Of a stretch of DNA of 64,000 nucleotides, positions 14,183 through 22,881 are shown in pieces. The DNA lies in the NCBI RefSeq assembly GCF_002802865.1, contig NZ_PGLQ01000003.1, positions 186,001 to 250,000 of the forward strand, given 5' to 3'. Below the pieces are notes generated by a model. The model searched no databases and had not been told where the DNA came from. It saw nothing but the letters and a program-made list of their open reading frames with translations. The stretch comes from Bifidobacterium scaligerum. Lineage in GTDB: Bacteria; Actinomycetota; Actinomycetes; Actinomycetales; Bifidobacteriaceae. Position numbers and translations under genes: made by a program. Each line of letters opens with the position of its first letter. The stretch's first letter is position 1.

Positions 14183-15721
14183 ATGAGTGAATCCAACGCA
14201 TGGAGCAATCCACTACGCGACTCGCGCGATCTGCGATTGCCTCGCATCGCCGGCCCGTGCAGCCTCGTCATCTTTGGCGTCACGGGTGATCTGGCGCAGA
14301 AAAAGCTACTTCCGGCCGTTTACGACCTCGCCAACCGCGGCCTGTTGCCGCCGAGCTTCGGCCTGACCGGCTTCGCCCGCCGCGACTGGACGCAGGAGCA
14401 TTTCATCGACTTCGTGAAAACCGCCGTCAAAGCCCGCTGCCGTACGCCGTTCAAGGAATCGACATGGGAAAACCTCGCCAAAGGCATCCGCTTCGTGCAG
14501 GGCACCTTTGACGATCCCGAAGCCTTCGAGCGGCTGAGCGCCACCGTGCAGGAGCTTGATCGCGACCGCGGCACGCGCGGCAACCACGCCTTCTACATGT
14601 CGGTACCGCCGCGCGCCTTCCCGGTCGTTTCCAAGCAGTTGGCGGCCTCCGGCCTGTCTCGTTCGAGCGAAGGCGCATGGCGTCGCGTGATCATCGAAAA
14701 GCCGTTCGGTCACGATCTGGCCAGCGCCAAGGAGCTCGACAGCGTGGTTTCCGAGGTGTTCGACCCGAATTCGGTGTTCCGCATCGACCATTACCTCGGC
14801 AAGGAAACCGTGCAGAATCTGCTGGCCCTGCGATTCGCGAACGCGATGTACGAGCCGATCTGGAATGCCAACTACGTGGACCACGTGCAGATCACCATGG
14901 CCGAGGACATCGGCATCGGCGGCCGCGCCGGATACTACGACGGTATCGGTGCCGCACGCGATGTCATCCAGAACCACTTGTTGCAGCTGATGGCACTCAC
15001 GGCCATGGAAGAGCCGGTAAGCTTCACTGCCAAGGATCTGACGGCCGAAAAAACCAAGGTGCTCTCCGCCGTCCGCTTGCCGAAAGACCTCGCCGCCAAT
15101 ACCGCGCGAGGCCAGTATGCCAAAGGCTGGCAAGGCTCGCATGAGGTCGTCGGCTATCTGGAGGAAAAGGGCATCGACCCCAAGTCCACCACTGAAACGT
15201 ACGCCGCAATTCGCCTTGACATCGACACCCGCCGTTGGGCCGGTGTGCCATTCTACCTGCGCTGCGGCAAACGTCTGGGCAAGCGCGTAACCGAAATCGC
15301 CGTGGTCTTCAAGCGCGCCCCTCACCTGCCGTTCGAACAGACCGCCGTACGTGAGCTCGGCAAGAACGCCATCGTGATTCGCGTGCAGCCGGACGAGGGC
15401 GTAACCATGCGATTCGGTGCCAAAGTGCCGGGCGGCTCGACGATGGAGGTCCGTGATGTCAACATGGACTTCAGTTACGGCCGTTCATTCACCGAGAACT
15501 CGCCGGAAGCATATGAGCGACTGATTCTGGACGTACTGTTGGGCGATCCGCCGCTGTTCCCGACCACTGAGGAAGTGAACCTCAGCTGGGAGATTCTCGA
15601 CCCGATCGAAGAGTTCTGGTCCACACTCGGCCAGCCACAGCCTTACCGCGCCGGCACTTGGGGACCGGCCGAAGCCGATGAGATGCTGGCGCGTGAAGGA
15701 CGCCACTGGAGGATGCCATGA
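14183..15721 (+). CDS. zwf: Glucose-6-phosphate 1-dehydrogenase
   Basis: Oxidises glucose 6-phosphate to 6-phosphogluconolactone with NADP, the first step of the oxidative pentose phosphate pathway, in the cytosol. 512 residues, the normal length. The Rossmann nucleotide-binding motif is VIFGVTGDLAQKK near residue 29. The substrate-binding and catalytic signature is RIDHYLGKETVQN near residue 200, and the EKPFG motif is also intact. I choose ATG 14183 (MSESNAW) because the upstream extension is not family-like; its ribosome binding site is weak. The stop overlaps the opcA start by 4 bases. Bifidobacteria ferment hexoses mainly by the phosphoketolase bifid shunt, so this branch chiefly supplies NADPH and pentoses. 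Confidence 0.97.
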   Translation: MSESNAWSNPLRDSRDLRLPRIAGPCSLVIFGVTGDLAQKKLLPAVYDLANRGLLPPSFGLTGFARRDWTQEHFIDFVKTAVKARCRTPFKESTWENLAKGIRFVQGTFDDPEAFERLSATVQELDRDRGTRGNHAFYMSVPPRAFPVVSKQLAASGLSRSSEGAWRRVIIEKPFGHDLASAKELDSVVSEVFDPNSVFRIDHYLGKETVQNLLALRFANAMYEPIWNANYVDHVQITMAEDIGIGGRAGYYDGIGAARDVIQNHLLQLMALTAMEEPVSFTAKDLTAEKTKVLSAVRLPKDLAANTARGQYAKGWQGSHEVVGYLEEKGIDPKSTTETYAAIRLDIDTRRWAGVPFYLRCGKRLGKRVTEIAVVFKRAPHLPFEQTAVRELGKNAIVIRVQPDEGVTMRFGAKVPGGSTMEVRDVNMDFSYGRSFTENSPEAYERLILDVLLGDPPLFPTTEEVNLSWEILDPIEEFWSTLGQPQPYRAGTWGPAEADEMLAREGRHWRMP

Positions 15722-16758
15722 TCATCGATATGCCCAATACGCGCACCCGTGAGATCGCGCACAAAATCGAGCAGCTGCACGAGGAGCGCGGCGAATCAGC
15801 CACCGGACGAGTGCTGACGCTGCTCATCGCCACGGATGACGACAATCTTGAGCATGCGCTGGAAGTCGCCAATTCGGCAAGCCGCGAGCATCCGTGCCGC
15901 GTAATCGCCATCGTGCCGAATCGTGAGTACCGTCCGGCGGACGGCGCAAACGGCACCGCCGGCAACGAGCCGAACGCGGCCGAAGTCGCCGCCGAAGTCG
16001 CCGCGAATCGCGACAACCCGGCAGTCGATCTGACCGATGGTCCCACCGATCCGAACGATTCCAATCTGGACGCACAGGTCCGATTCGGCGCGGATGCCGG
16101 TGCCGGCGAGATCATCATCCTGCGCCCGCGCGGTGGACTCATCAACCATCCTGATACGCTTGTCATCCCGCTGCTGGTACCGGATGCACCAGTTGTGGCT
16201 TGGTGGCCGACGACTCCGCCGTCGAACCCGGCCAAGGATCTGATGGGTGCGATGGCCCGTAGCCGCATCACCGACGCCCTGCATTCCACGAATCCCGAGG
16301 CTACGATCGAGCGACTGCGCCGCAACTGGACTCCGGAAGACATCGATCTTTCTTGGACGCGACTGACCGTCTGGCGTGCCATGCTCGCCGCGATGCTCGA
16401 CCAGCCGCCGCACCTGCCAATCACTGCGGTCAAGGTAACTGGCAAGGCGGAATTCCTGCCGATGGAGATGCTGTGCGCGTGGCTGCGACTGAAGCTTAAC
16501 GTGCCGGTTGAAACCGAATTCGAGCCGGACGCCGAAGCGGTGACCGGCGTGTACCTGACACGCGCGGACGGTGTGGTATCGCTGGAACGCCCGTACGAGG
16601 ATCAGGCTCTGATTTCGATGCCGGGACAGGCACCGCAGACGATTTCCGTACCGATGCGCACCATCGAAGACTGCTTGACCGAGGAGTTGCGCCGCATCGA
16701 CCCGGATGAGATCTACGCCGAAGTCATCAATGAGGGCTGGGATCTGATCCGTCACTAA
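15718..16758 (+). CDS. opcA: Glucose-6-phosphate dehydrogenase assembly protein OpcA
   Basis: 346 residues. OpcA proteins are needed for assembly or redox-dependent activation of G6PDH in cyanobacteria and actinobacteria, and almost always follow zwf. Here the ATGA overlap and a TGGAGG site inside the zwf end show translational coupling. Recognisable family sequence includes VLTLLIATDD near residue 40, the VPDAPVVAWWP segment in the middle and an LDQPPHLPITAVKVTGKAEF segment in the C-terminal half. The region at about 65-105 is an Ala/Glu/Asn-rich insertion likely to be disordered. Confidence 0.95.
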   Translation: MIIDMPNTRTREIAHKIEQLHEERGESATGRVLTLLIATDDDNLEHALEVANSASREHPCRVIAIVPNREYRPADGANGTAGNEPNAAEVAAEVAANRDNPAVDLTDGPTDPNDSNLDAQVRFGADAGAGEIIILRPRGGLINHPDTLVIPLLVPDAPVVAWWPTTPPSNPAKDLMGAMARSRITDALHSTNPEATIERLRRNWTPEDIDLSWTRLTVWRAMLAAMLDQPPHLPITAVKVTGKAEFLPMEMLCAWLRLKLNVPVETEFEPDAEAVTGVYLTRADGVVSLERPYEDQALISMPGQAPQTISVPMRTIEDCLTEELRRIDPDEIYAEVINEGWDLIRH

Positions 16759-16768
16759 GCCATTTTCA

Positions 16769-16838
16769 GCAAATGCAACTGGATTGCCGCACTATTCGTC
16801 GATTGCTCTTATAACGGCGAATAGTGCGGCACATTTGC
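16769..16838 (+). terminator. Hairpin after opcA
   Basis: GCCGCACTATTCG (16786-16798) pairs perfectly with CGAATAGTGCGGC (16818-16830), and an outer GCAAATG/CATTTGC pair flanks it (16769-16775 and 16832-16838). There is no T-run, so it may be a processing or mRNA-stability structure. The rest of 16759-17049 holds the pgl upstream region and no gene. Confidence 0.55.
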
Positions 16839-17049
16839 ATCCACAGTCACAACACCACACAACAAAAATGGCTTATTGCCAACGTTTTGATTGATGCAGC
16901 AGACCGCACGACAGTGCAGAATCGGCATAATCGCTGATTTGGGCTCGCACAAAATCGAAAACCATTGATTTCATTACCGTTGTGCGTAGGACATCTCCGC
17001 CGACACCAGCAATCGGATGAAATCGACGCCACAAACCAAGGATATTGCT

Positions 17050-17922
17050 ATGGCAAATCGCACACTGATTGTTTACCCTGATAAAGATTTGATGATTCGT
17101 GCCGGCGCGCAGCGTCTGGTTTTGGCGCTGCTCGACGCGCTGAACGAGCGTCAAGCAGATGGCAACCGTCGCGATCGCGTCGACGTGGCGCTTTCCGGCG
17201 GTTCGGCCGCACAGCCGCTGGGTTTGGTGCTTGCCGACCCGCTGAGTGCCTCCATTGATTGGAGTCGCGTGCACTTCTGGTTCAGCGACGAACGGTTTGT
17301 GCCGGCTTATGACACCGATCGCAATGCCTTGGAAGCACGCCGCCTGCTGCTCGACCAGCTGGTGGCAGACGGCAGGATGCCGGAATCGAACATCCATGAG
17401 ATGCCCGCCGATACCCGCTCCGCCGAGGAAATCGCCACAGTGATGGCGAATACGGAAAGCACGGATGCCGACGTACGAGCTGCCGCCGACGCTGACAATG
17501 CCGCGCTGCTGGACGCCGCCGCCCACCGCTATGCCGATGAGCTGACCCGCGAGATGAGTGCGGAGCCGGTATTTGACTTGATGATTCTGGGCATGGGACC
17601 AGATGGCCACTACGCCTCGCTGTTCCCGGCCTCCTCAGGCCATCACGAAGTGTCTGTGACCGACCGCCTGACTGTGGGCGTGAGCCACTCCCCCAAGATG
17701 CCGCCGTTGCGCATTTCGCTGACCGCGCCGCTGATCGCCCGATCCTGCCATACGTGGTTCTTCGCGGCCGGGGCAGGTAAGGCCGATTCGCTGGCACACG
17801 TGTTCGCCACATCGACCGACGGCAGCGGTTTGACCGGCGATCCGGAGTATCCGTCCTCCTACGCCGGCGGCACTGAAGAATTCGTCTGGTTCACCACCGA
17901 GGAGACAATAGTTAAGCTGTAG
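17050..17922 (+). CDS. pgl: 6-phosphogluconolactonase
   Basis: Hydrolyses 6-phosphogluconolactone to 6-phosphogluconate, the second oxidative pentose phosphate step. 290 residues, slightly longer than the common 230-260. Family motifs are present: ALSGGSAAQPLG near residue 47, HFWFSDERFVP near residue 76, and LGMGPDGHYASLFP near residue 180, the last with the catalytic histidine. A short insertion rich in Ala/Asp between the second and third motifs explains the extra length. The start at 17050 has AAGGATATT upstream; an in-frame ATG at 17017 lacks one. It has its own upstream region and so is probably not strictly co-transcribed with opcA. Confidence 0.95.
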   Translation: MANRTLIVYPDKDLMIRAGAQRLVLALLDALNERQADGNRRDRVDVALSGGSAAQPLGLVLADPLSASIDWSRVHFWFSDERFVPAYDTDRNALEARRLLLDQLVADGRMPESNIHEMPADTRSAEEIATVMANTESTDADVRAAADADNAALLDAAAHRYADELTREMSAEPVFDLMILGMGPDGHYASLFPASSGHHEVSVTDRLTVGVSHSPKMPPLRISLTAPLIARSCHTWFFAAGAGKADSLAHVFATSTDGSGLTGDPEYPSSYAGGTEEFVWFTTEETIVKL

Positions 17923-17967
17923 TGCTCGCACTCGTTGCCGTGTTGTTTGGGGAAGGGCTACTTTGCC

Positions 17968-18081
17968 TTTGTATGTGCGCGTGAAAAACCAGACCCGCGC
18001 GCACATACGAATGTTTTTGGGGCCCAAATCCTTTGTATGTGCGCGCGGGTATCTAGAAATGCGCGGACATACAAAGGATTT
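17968..18081. repeat. Four alternating inverted copies of GTATGTGCGCG
   Basis: TTTGTATGTGCGCG (17968-17981), CCCGCGCGCACATAC (17994-18008), CCTTTGTATGTGCGCGCGGG (18030-18049) and CGCGGACATACAAAGGATTT (18062-18081) alternate in orientation. The second and third are a perfect 15-bp pair; the third and fourth pair over 20 bases with one mismatch. Several mutually exclusive hairpins are possible. It lies between the convergent pgl and gnd genes. Confidence 0.65.
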
Positions 18082-18087
18082 CGGATG

Positions 18088-18239
18088 CACTGAAGAAGGT
18101 TTAGGCGAGCCCACCGGGCTGACCCGGCTCGCCTTCGGCCCCTGCAATTACGGACTCGCTCTACGAGCGAGACTCAGTGTTGGCTCGGCGGCATAGCCGC
18201 CTCGCACTGAAGAAGGCCGGAGAGCCCACCGGGCTCTCC
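18088..18239. terminator. Duplicated hairpin units between pgl and gnd
   Basis: GCACTGAAGAAGG followed by a GAGCCCACCGGGCT core occurs twice (18088-18120 and 18204-18236). The first is within GGCGAGCC (18105-18112) / GGCTCGCC (18126-18133), the second within GGAGAGCCC (18219-18227) / GGGCTCTCC (18231-18239). Between them are two more short hairpins (CTCGCTC/GAGCGAG and GGCGGC/GCCGCC). Probably bidirectional termination for the convergent genes. Confidence 0.5.
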
Positions 18240-18242
18240 TAA

Positions 18243-18279
18243 GCCTGAGATTGAGGAGTTTTACTCCTCAATCTCAGGC
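18243..18279 (-). terminator. Terminator hairpin containing the gnd stop codon
   Basis: On the minus strand the last five gnd codons form the left arm of a perfect 16-bp stem (18264-18279 with 18243-18258), and the stop codon TAA is in the 5-base loop. Terminating ribosomes would mask the stem, so coupling of translation and termination is possible. Confidence 0.65.
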
Positions 18280-19715
18280 TTGCCTTCTTCAGCCCACAAC
18301 GTGTGGAACACGCCGGGCTTGTCTACGCGGCCGTAGGTGTGGGCGCCGAAGAGGTCGCGCTGGGACTGGGTCAGGGCGGTGGGCAGACGCTTGGAGCGCA
18401 GACCGTCGTAGTAGGCCAGAGAGCTGGAGAACACCGGGGTCGGAATGCCAGCTTCCACGGCGCGAACGATCACACGACGCCATGCATCCTGGGACTCGCC
18501 GATGATCTTCTCGAAATACGGGTCGAACAGCAGGGATGCTGGCGGGTTATCGCCCTTGAAGGCCTCGGTGATGCGGTCGAGCAGGAACTGGGCACGAATA
18601 ATGCAACCGCCGCGCCAAATGCGGGCTACCTCGGACAGGTTGATATCCCAACCATATTCCTTGGCTCCATCCTGAATCTCGTTCAGGCCCTGAGCGTAGG
18701 CAACCACCTTGGAAGCGAACAGCGCCTTGCGCACGTCCTCGACGAACGCTGCGCGATCCTCACCGGCCAGATCGATGGTCTTGTTCGGACCAGCCAGACC
18801 TTCCTGCTGAGCGGCTTCACGCAGCTCACCATGAGAAGACAGTGCGCGAGCGAACACAGCTTCACCAATGGAGGCCACCGGGGAGCCGAACTCCAGACCA
18901 GTCTGCACGGTCCAAGTGCCGGTACCCTTCATACCGGCGTGATCGACGACCACGTCCACGAACGGCTTGCCGGTCTCGGCGTCCTTGTGGTGCAGAATCT
19001 CGGCGGTGATCTCAATCAGGTAGGAGTCAAGGTCGCCCTTGTTCCACTCCTCGAACACGTCGCCGATCTCCTCGGCGTCCATGCCCAGGCCGCGGCGCAG
19101 AATGTCGTACGCCTCACCAATCACCTGCATATCAGCATACTCGATGCCGTTGTGCACCATCTTGACGAAGTGGCCGGCACCATCGGTGCCAATGTGGGTC
19201 ACGCACGGCTCGCCGTTCACCTTGGCGGCGATGGATTCGAGAATCGGACCGAGGGTCTTCCAAGATTCCGCAGTGCCGCCGGGCATCAGAGACGGACCAT
19301 TCAGCGCGCCTTCCTCGCCACCGGACACACCGCAGCCCACGAAGTGGAAGCCCTTGGCACGCACTTCCTTCTCACGCTTGATGGTGTCCTTGAAGAAGGA
19401 GTTGCCACCGTCCACAATAATGTCGCCCGGCTCGAACACCTCTTCGAGCTGCTCGATCACAGCGTCGGTCGGAGCACCGGCCTTGACCATAATGATGGCG
19501 GTGCGCGGGCGCTTCAGGGAAGCCGCGAACTCTTCCAGCGTCTGGGCCGGCACGAAGTTGCCCTCAGTGCCGTGCTCGGCAATCAGCTTCTCGGTGCGGG
19601 AGTAGTGACGGTTGAACAGGGCCACCGTGTTGCCGTGGTGCGCCAGGTTGCGCGCCAGGTTGGAGCCCATCGCCGCCAGTCCGATTACGCCGATATTTGC
19701 AGTAGCTTCGGCCAT
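18261..19715 (-). CDS. gnd: 6-phosphogluconate dehydrogenase (decarboxylating)
   Basis: Converts 6-phosphogluconate to ribulose 5-phosphate, CO2 and NADPH. 484 residues, the length of the classical homodimeric enzyme. The N-terminal Rossmann motif is NIGVIGLAAMGSNLARNLA. The substrate signature is FVGCGVSGGEEGALNGPSLM near residue 125, and HFVKMVHNGIEYADMQ near residue 185 carries the catalytic lysine. The C-terminal ALTQSQRDLFGAHTYGRVD tail is intact. Start at 19715 (MAEATANIG) with AAAGGCAAGG upstream. It converges on pgl, completing a compact oxidative pentose phosphate cluster split over two strands. Confidence 0.97.
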   Translation of the reverse strand: MAEATANIGVIGLAAMGSNLARNLAHHGNTVALFNRHYSRTEKLIAEHGTEGNFVPAQTLEEFAASLKRPRTAIIMVKAGAPTDAVIEQLEEVFEPGDIIVDGGNSFFKDTIKREKEVRAKGFHFVGCGVSGGEEGALNGPSLMPGGTAESWKTLGPILESIAAKVNGEPCVTHIGTDGAGHFVKMVHNGIEYADMQVIGEAYDILRRGLGMDAEEIGDVFEEWNKGDLDSYLIEITAEILHHKDAETGKPFVDVVVDHAGMKGTGTWTVQTGLEFGSPVASIGEAVFARALSSHGELREAAQQEGLAGPNKTIDLAGEDRAAFVEDVRKALFASKVVAYAQGLNEIQDGAKEYGWDINLSEVARIWRGGCIIRAQFLLDRITEAFKGDNPPASLLFDPYFEKIIGESQDAWRRVIVRAVEAGIPTPVFSSSLAYYDGLRSKRLPTALTQSQRDLFGAHTYGRVDKPGVFHTLWAEEGKPEIEE

Positions 19716-19924
19716 TTGCCTTGCCTTTCTGTGAAGCTCATCGTTCAAACACTGCCAGTCTATCGTCCACGTTGACGGCATGCGAGACTCGTCTTACGCC
19801 GACAGCTGACCGACCGCTGAACGGCTGCCGACGAATCGCCCCTTGGATATCCGCTGCCGCAACCCGCAGCTGAGGTGGTTGAATAGGGAGATATCGGTGT
19901 CGAACGAACGGCAAGGAGTCTTTC

Positions 19925-21115
19925 ATGATCAATGAGGCATATAAGGCGATGCTGGGCGGCAAGTCCGTCATCCGCGAATTGAGCGAATACGCCACCGCCC
20001 GAGGCAAGGAAATCGGCTACGACAATGTGTTCGACTATTCCCTCGGCAATCCGAGCGTGCCGGCCCCGCCCGACTTCGCCAGAACCATGGTCGACCTGTA
20101 TACGAACGGCGATCCGGTCGCCATCCACGGCTACTCCCCCTCGCTTGGCATCCCGTCGGTCAAGGAGGCCATCGCCGATTCGCTCAATCGTCGATTCGGC
20201 ACCGCCTACACCGGCAACCACATCTTCCCGACCACGGGTGCCGCCGGCGCACTGGCCCACGCGATGCGCGCAGTGACCAAGCCGGGCGACGAAATCATCA
20301 CCTTTGCCCCCTTCTTCCCTGAGTACATGCCGTACGTGAACGGCACAGGCGCGCATCTGACCGTGATTCCCGCGGACACGGCGAACTTCCAGATCAACTT
20401 CGAGGCATTTGAAGCGGCGCTCAACCCGAACGTGCAGGCCGTGCTGATCAATACGCCGAACAACCCCTCCGGTGCCGTCTACTCGGCCGAGACGCTGACC
20501 AAACTTGCCGCCCTGCTCACCGCCAAGCAGACCGAATACGGTCATGACATCTTCCTGATCAGCGACGAACCATACCGCGAAATCGTCTTCGACGGCAACA
20601 CTCAGCCATATCCGGCGAACTTCTACGCGAATACGCTCACCTGCTACTCATGGTCGAAGTCGCTGTCCCTGCCCGGCGAGCGCATCGGCTACGTGGCGGT
20701 GAATCCGGCGGCCACCGACGCCGATCTGCTGGAGCCGATCATGGGGCAGATTTCCCGCGGCACCGGACACAACTGCCCGCCGAGCTCGATTCAACTGGGC
20801 GTAGCGAAGGTACTTGATGAGACCAGCGACCTCTCCGTTTACGAGACGAACATGAACCTGCTGTACGACGCCCTCACGTCCATCGGATTCGACGTGGTAC
20901 GCCCCGGCGGCACGTTCTACATCTTCCCGAAGGCCTTGGAGGAGGACGCGACCGCGTTCTGCCTCAAGGCGAAGGAATACGACCTGATTCTGGTGCCGTC
21001 CGAAAGCTTCGGCGTTCCCGGATACTTCCGTATGGCGTACTGCATCGACACGGAGAAGGTCAAGCGCTCGATTCCGGCGCTCGAAAAGTTCGCACACGAA
21101 CAGTACGGACTGTAA
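19925..21115 (+). CDS. PLP-dependent class I/II aminotransferase
   Basis: 396 residues of fold-type I aminotransferase. FPTTGAAGALAHAMRA contacts the cofactor phosphate, INTPNNPSGAVYS carries the conserved Asn, LISDEPYREIVFDG the Asp that binds the pyridine nitrogen, and SWSKSLSLPGERIGY the Schiff-base lysine, followed by the conserved Arg late in the protein (YFRMAYC). The sequence is closest in style to aspartate/tyrosine-type aminotransferases of Gram-positive anaerobes; the exact amino donor is not readable. AAGGAG lies 7 bases before ATG 19925. Monocistronic between two divergent or structured intervals. Confidence 0.92.
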   Translation: MINEAYKAMLGGKSVIRELSEYATARGKEIGYDNVFDYSLGNPSVPAPPDFARTMVDLYTNGDPVAIHGYSPSLGIPSVKEAIADSLNRRFGTAYTGNHIFPTTGAAGALAHAMRAVTKPGDEIITFAPFFPEYMPYVNGTGAHLTVIPADTANFQINFEAFEAALNPNVQAVLINTPNNPSGAVYSAETLTKLAALLTAKQTEYGHDIFLISDEPYREIVFDGNTQPYPANFYANTLTCYSWSKSLSLPGERIGYVAVNPAATDADLLEPIMGQISRGTGHNCPPSSIQLGVAKVLDETSDLSVYETNMNLLYDALTSIGFDVVRPGGTFYIFPKALEEDATAFCLKAKEYDLILVPSESFGVPGYFRMAYCIDTEKVKRSIPALEKFAHEQYGL

Positions 21116-21203
21116 TCGTCGGCTGGCGATCCGTACAGCGAGCTGTGATCGCCGACTGGCGATCTGCGCAGCGGACTGTGATCGCCGGCCGATTCGCTGT
21201 TGC
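21116..21203. repeat. Imperfect tandem repeats after the aminotransferase gene
   Basis: The unit GTGATCGCCGACTGGCGATC recurs with small changes (beginning near 21113, 21147 and 21178), each preceded by a CAGCG/CGGACTG stretch. No gene. It immediately precedes the large inverted repeat at 21204-21333. Confidence 0.45.
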
Positions 21204-21333
21204 CGTCGGGGTGCGGCGTATGCGACGCCCGACACGCTCAAGGCCGCTCGGCCTCGCTTCGGTGCATGCTCGCAAAGCGTAGCATGCACCTGCGCTGCTT
21301 ACGGTCGGGCATCGCATACGCCGCACCCCGACG
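21204..21333. repeat. Large inverted repeat between convergent genes
   Basis: The first 22 bases from 21204 are perfectly complementary to 21312-21333, and the match extends to about 30 bases per arm with one mismatch (21204-21233 with 21304-21333). The 70-base apical region has its own TGCATGCT/AGCATGCA hairpin. It lies between the aminotransferase and the converging membrane protein gene, so it probably acts as a bidirectional terminator or is a mobile palindrome. Confidence 0.65.
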
Positions 21334-21386
21334 TTCCGTTCCTTGCTGAGGTTATCGGAATCAGGCTACGACAGAGCCAATAGAAA

Positions 21387-22628
21387 CTACATGCGGCCGG
21401 CCTTGGACGGGTCGATAGTCATGGTCTGGAACCGATCGGCCATGGTCGAGTCGCCGAAGTGCTCGGCGAACCACATGGCCACCGGCGAATCCGGTATTTG
21501 TCCGGCCATGCGCCCGTACCAGCAGTCCAGCGCCATCAGTGTGAAGACAATGTCAACCACCATGAGCACGGCACATGCTGCGGTCAGCGAATACCGTACT
21601 TTCCACGGAATCCGATTGATAAGCGCGAGCATGCGTGGCAGCAGGAACCTCACCCATACCACGCCGATGAGCCCCCAGAAGAACATGTACTTGCCGGACG
21701 TGCGCCCGTCGATAGACAGCCACTGGCCGGTGTAATCCCATGCGGTGATGCCGAACGCCACTTCCATGAACCAGCTCGTGACGTATTCGAATGCGCCGCC
21801 GATCACCGCTGAGGCGCAGAAGATCAGGAACGGATTCGATTTCCACAATCGGTTCAGGCATACGGTCACCAGCACGGCACCGCAACCGTAGATCGGCGAG
21901 AACGGCCCCCACAACAATCCCGCACGGTCCTGTAGCTCACCGTGGTACAGCGCGAAATGGTAGATGGTCTCGATGATGAGACCGCCCACTGATGCGATGG
22001 TGAACAGCCAGAAAATATTGAAGAAGTCCAACGCGATATAGCCTTTGCCGCTCTGGTCGCGCCCGAGCATGCCGGCGGCCAGCGCGGATTCATAATCGTC
22101 GCGTTCGTCCATTCTGCGCAACGCCCATTGCAGTCGGCGTTCTTCACGCAGCGCCGGATCCGCGGTGACCGAAATCACGATAAGGATGATCATCTGGATG
22201 CCGGGCAGAAGAATGTTCCAGCTCAGTCCTTCCAACGCCAACGACAGCATACCGTCGGCCAGAGTGAGCGGCATGAGCACGTACGCCCAGCGCGCGGCAT
22301 ATCGACGTCGGTTGCGTAGCAGCAGAACGCCGAAAATCGTCAAGCAGACAGCGTTGACGATCAGCACCACCGCATGAAGCGCCGTAAGCATGAATGTCAG
22401 GCTCAGCGCATCCACATGTACACGGCCGGCCGCGATCTCACGGACCGCATAGATGCAGGAGAGCACCAGAATGGGTAGCGTGGATATGCCGTCGAGTACG
22501 ACCAGCACGCCGTAGACGCGCGCCAGTATCGGAAGACGCTGCGCATCCACGTCCGATTGGGTATCGTCCAGTTCGGCAGCAGCCAGGTCCGCCGCGACAG
22601 CCGATTCCATCGATTGCGCTTTCCTCAT
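21387..22628 (-). CDS. CmpB-family (ABC transporter type IV-like) membrane protein
   Basis: 413 residues. The C-terminal half matches the family named putative ABC-transporter type IV / CmpB (PF06541): FNIFWLFTIASVGGLIIETI, then GLLWGPFSPIYGCGAVLVTV, FEYVTSWFMEVAFGITAWDY and the conserved end with RIPWKVRY. The N-terminal half adds four to five hydrophobic segments not typical of the shorter family members. Function of the family is not established; many members are in Gram-positive envelopes. GAGGAAGGTGA lies 3-5 bases before the ATG. It is divergent from the surface-protein gene at 22882. Confidence 0.8.
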   Translation of the reverse strand: MRKAQSMESAVAADLAAAELDDTQSDVDAQRLPILARVYGVLVVLDGISTLPILVLSCIYAVREIAAGRVHVDALSLTFMLTALHAVVLIVNAVCLTIFGVLLLRNRRRYAARWAYVLMPLTLADGMLSLALEGLSWNILLPGIQMIILIVISVTADPALREERRLQWALRRMDERDDYESALAAGMLGRDQSGKGYIALDFFNIFWLFTIASVGGLIIETIYHFALYHGELQDRAGLLWGPFSPIYGCGAVLVTVCLNRLWKSNPFLIFCASAVIGGAFEYVTSWFMEVAFGITAWDYTGQWLSIDGRTSGKYMFFWGLIGVVWVRFLLPRMLALINRIPWKVRYSLTAACAVLMVVDIVFTLMALDCWYGRMAGQIPDSPVAMWFAEHFGDSTMADRFQTMTIDPSKAGRM

Positions 22629-22881
22629 GGCTCACCTTCCTCACGTCACAGCCGGTTCGGCATGTCTTTCTTTATAGCATTATCGGCACTGTCCGAGCGC
22701 CGCAGCGCTTTCAGGAAACGTCCAAGAACCACTCAGAAACCCTTGCCGCAGATTACAGCCGTCCTTTCGCCTGGCTAAAGGCAACGTTACGCAAGCGGCG
22801 GTGTACTTGAATCATCACAGCGCAACACAATTCCACCGCAAGCGCGGAAAGCTGTTGACGCAATAATGAAAGGAAACAATC

